Positions 61,986 through 64,000 of a DNA stretch of 64,000 bases are shown piece by piece; the first letter of the stretch is position 1; each line of letters begins with the position of its first letter. This DNA comes from Flavobacteriaceae bacterium Ga0077528 (GTDB lineage Bacteria; Bacteroidota; Bacteroidia; Flavobacteriales; Flavobacteriaceae), in contig LNDX01000001.1 in assembly GCA_001464475.1 (NCBI GenBank), positions 864,276 to 928,275 on the forward strand. Reading direction: 5' to 3'. The translations under genes and the position numbers were made by a program. Under the pieces are notes generated by a model that had not been told where the DNA came from, searched no databases, and saw only the letters and a program-made list of their open reading frames with translations.

Positions 61986-62858
61986 AAAATAGTAAATTAT
62001 TTATTGCTTTTGGCTTTTGTTTCTTGTACAACTGCAACTAAAAAAGAAGCTTTGTTATTCTCATTTCCTAAAAAAATTAAGGAAGTTTCTGGAATAAAAA
62101 CAGTGCCTAATTCTGATTTAATTTGGGCAATCCAAGATAGCGGAAATCCTAATAAAATATACGGAATTGACCAAAATGGAGAAGCTTTACAAACAATTAC
62201 AATAACTAACGCTGTAAACAACGATTGGGAAGATATTACTTCTGACAGCAAAGGAAATTTATATGTCGGAGATTTTGGAAATAATGATAACGACCGAAAA
62301 GACTTGTCGATTTTTAAAATAAATAATGAAAACCTTGGGAAATCCGAAGTAGCATCAGATTATTCAATCACATTTAATTATCCTGAACAAACCGATTTTC
62401 CGCCCAATAAAAAGGAATTATTTTATGATTGCGAAGGTTTTTTCGAAATGGACAACCACTTTTATTTGGTAACAAAAAACAGAAGTAAAAATTTTGACGG
62501 AACAACTTTTCTGTATAAAATTCCAAATATTCCTGGAAATCATCAAGCCGTTTTACTTGGAAAATTTAAAACTTGTAGCGATTATGATTCTTGCGTAATT
62601 ACAAGTGCTGCAATAAGTCAAGACCATAAAAAAGTAGCCATTTTAGGTCATGATACCGTTTGGGTTTTCGAAAATTTTAATGGTGATAATTTCTTTGAAG
62701 GAAAAGTAACATCCTATCAACTTGATAATTTTTCTCAAAAAGAAGCCATTTGCTTTAAGGACAATAACACCTTATTTATAGCTGATGAAATTGATAAAAA
62801 AACTGGTGGAGGTGATTTATATCAATACATTATTTCTGATTTAAAAACTAGAAAATAA
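61983..62858 (+). CDS. Lipoprotein with predicted beta-propeller
   Basis: The 291-residue protein has the lipobox AFVSC near residue 15 (KIVNYLLLLAFVSC). Repeated strand units with Asp and Gly turns suggest a propeller: SGIKTVPNSDLIWAIQDSG, DWEDITSDSKGNLYVGDFG, then DCEGFFEMDNHFYLVTKN and KEAICFKDNNTLFIADE. This resembles SdiA-regulated or phytase-like propellers, but no catalytic residues can be named. Its start codon is enclosed by leader copy 4. Confidence 0.72.
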   Translation: MKIVNYLLLLAFVSCTTATKKEALLFSFPKKIKEVSGIKTVPNSDLIWAIQDSGNPNKIYGIDQNGEALQTITITNAVNNDWEDITSDSKGNLYVGDFGNNDNDRKDLSIFKINNENLGKSEVASDYSITFNYPEQTDFPPNKKELFYDCEGFFEMDNHFYLVTKNRSKNFDGTTFLYKIPNIPGNHQAVLLGKFKTCSDYDSCVITSAAISQDHKKVAILGHDTVWVFENFNGDNFFEGKVTSYQLDNFSQKEAICFKDNNTLFIADEIDKKTGGGDLYQYIISDLKTRK

Positions 62859-62924
62859 GACCAAATTAACTCGGAGTTAAAGTTTGACATTTGATAGAAA
62901 CCCAATAAACTACCAACTTAAAAA

Positions 62925-63869
62925 TCAACCATTTTTAAAAACAGCTTTCACGGTTTCTTCATAATTTCGAATGCTTTTTGCTTTCCTAATATTTTTTTCA
63001 ACTTTATGAGGATTATCAAAAGTGGTAGAAAAGTATTCCCACAAATGGTGCATTTTCAATAAAATATGAGTTGCACCAGATAACGATTCGCTATAGCCTT
63101 GATAAAGAGTTTCGTGAAAATCACTAAACAATTCCATTTTGTTTTTAGGATATTCTAAAGTGTTTTCTTTAATCATACTTGGCAAAAAAGGATCAGAAAT
63201 CAATCCTCTTCCAATCATCCAATGGTCAATTGTAGGAAATAATTCTTGCATTTCTCTAAACTTTGCTACAGAAGTAATATCGCCATTGTAATATAGTTTG
63301 TGTTTGGTAGTGTCAATACATTTTTGAAAAGCCTCAAGATGAACGCCGCCTTTGTAAAGTTGTTTTCCAATACGAGCGTGAATGGCAATATTTTTAATTG
63401 GATATTTATCAAGAATTGGTAATACATCTAGAATTTCATCGGTTGTGTCATAACCCAATCGCATTTTCATAGAAACAATAATGTCAGATTCGGAATGAAC
63501 TCTATTAAGTATGGCATCTATTTTTTCGGATTCTCTTATCAATCCCGAACCCATTCCACATTTTGTCACCATCGGATAAGGACAACCTAAATTCCAATTT
63601 AATTCCTTATAACCTAATTCTTGAACATATTTTGCTACAAATAAAAATTCGTCAGCATCGTTAGTTATTACTTGCGGAATGCATTCTAGCGTGTTATTGT
63701 TTTCAGGAAGTAAATCTCGCTCATAAGATGACTTAATAACTAGTTTTCCGTTCAAGCGAATGTAAGGCGAATAGAAGGTGTCAATTCCGCCAAAATACTT
63801 GTTTTGAGCATTTCTAAAGCGAAAGTCGGTAAATCCTTGTAAGGGTGAAGATAATAAGGTGTAACTCAT
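62925..63869 (-). CDS. tRNA-dihydrouridine synthase
   Basis: Dus enzymes are flavoproteins that reduce uridines in tRNA. The 314-residue protein has SSPLQGFTDFRFR at the start, the catalytic loop LNWNLGCPYPMVTKCGMGSGLI, and SMKMRLGYD. The later AIHARIGKQLYKGG and IGRGLISDPFL segments bind FMN and phosphate. The C-terminal helical domain (HILLKMHHLWEYFS) resembles DusC-type proteins, so the target base cannot be fixed. It converges on the propeller lipoprotein gene; a short palindrome (TTAACTCGGAGTTAA, 62866-62880) lies between them. Confidence 0.92.
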   Translation of the reverse strand: MSYTLLSSPLQGFTDFRFRNAQNKYFGGIDTFYSPYIRLNGKLVIKSSYERDLLPENNNTLECIPQVITNDADEFLFVAKYVQELGYKELNWNLGCPYPMVTKCGMGSGLIRESEKIDAILNRVHSESDIIVSMKMRLGYDTTDEILDVLPILDKYPIKNIAIHARIGKQLYKGGVHLEAFQKCIDTTKHKLYYNGDITSVAKFREMQELFPTIDHWMIGRGLISDPFLPSMIKENTLEYPKNKMELFSDFHETLYQGYSESLSGATHILLKMHHLWEYFSTTFDNPHKVEKNIRKAKSIRNYEETVKAVFKNG

Positions 63870-63907
63870 GAAATTTGATGTTGTGCAAACTTAATAATCT
63901 TTCGGAA

Positions 63908-64000
63908 TTATAAAGAATTTGGGATATTGTCCATTTTAGGACTTTTCATAGCATTTATAACTAGGGTTTCAAACATATCATCTACCTTTCTGTTATTATA
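63908..64000 (-). CDS. C-terminal end of an unidentified gene (cut by window edge)
   Basis: On the minus strand an open frame enters from the window edge and ends with TAA at 63910-63908. Its last residues read RKVDDMFETLVINAMKSPK and then MDNIPNSL. Composition is normal for a coding end and the spacing to the Dus start (38 bp) suggests an operon. Thirty residues are not enough to assign a family. Confidence 0.45.
   Translation of the reverse strand, partial: YNNRKVDDMFETLVINAMKSPKMDNIPNSL

Overview
The window comes from a low-GC member of the Flavobacteriaceae, most likely Flavobacterium or a close relative. The evidence is the gliding gene pair gldB-gldC, a type IX secretion plug-type (DUF5103) protein, promoters of the Bacteroidetes form TTTG-N(18-21)-TAnnTTTG, A-rich rather than Shine-Dalgarno ribosome sites, many exported proteins ending their signal peptide in SFSQ/FAQ-like motifs, and a division/cell-wall cluster in the order usual for this group. 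No prophage, insertion sequence, integron or CRISPR array is visible. Almost all of the window is chromosomal core plus envelope genes.

Layout. 1-7.5 kb: the start of apaG, the T9SS plug protein, an M16 zinc protease, a methyltransferase, methionine aminopeptidase and a CoA-transferase. 7.5-17.1 kb: a tightly packed minus-strand run of ten genes, read from 17012 down to 7675: DUF2490, Fic, short MscS, leucine-rich-repeat protein, TerC, DUF2490, TetR, then an ABC/HlyD/TolC export system. 17.1-26.1 kb: a lipoprotein, gpmI, a DUF5916 outer-membrane protein, two convergent L,D-transpeptidases, a GNAT enzyme, tRNA-Gly(TCC) and peptidase E. 26.3-32.5 kb: two paralogous exported proteins, DUF6702, an M1 aminopeptidase, TatA, a PAP2 phosphatase and an O-methyltransferase. 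32.5-42.3 kb: rlmN, a polyprenyl synthase, an ECF sigma operon, dnaG, an orphan response regulator, nadE and gldBC. 42.3-60.2 kb: engB and an alpha/beta hydrolase face away from the dcw cluster mraZ-rsmH-ftsL-ftsI-murE-mraY-murD-ftsW-murG-murC-ftsQ-ftsA-ftsZ. 60.2-64 kb: yqeY, tRNA-Arg(TCG), an MtfA-like protease, a lipoprotein, a Dus enzyme and a cut-off gene end.

The most interesting signal is not a protein. Four copies of a conserved leader of about 100 nt lie directly before the start codons of four unrelated exported proteins (ATGs at 17012 on the minus strand and 27177, 28643 and 61983 on the plus strand). Each begins with a short reading frame, ATG AAA TC(G/A), and folds into an outer helix with a compensatory base change, an inner hairpin, and a third helix that buries the start codon of the gene. 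The strand that covers the start codon can instead pair with the 5' end of the leader, which is the layout of a translational RNA switch. I do not recognise it as a named riboswitch.

Secondary signals are: a 15-bp palindrome (AATAGTNNNACTATT) placed identically on two promoters 3 kb apart; two copies of an interspersed element of about 110 bp with unrelated central hairpins (7541-7648 and 60281-60398); a three-repeat MraZ operator before mraZ; a primase in which all four zinc ligands are replaced; and an ABC exporter whose nucleotide-binding domain has lost several catalytic motifs.
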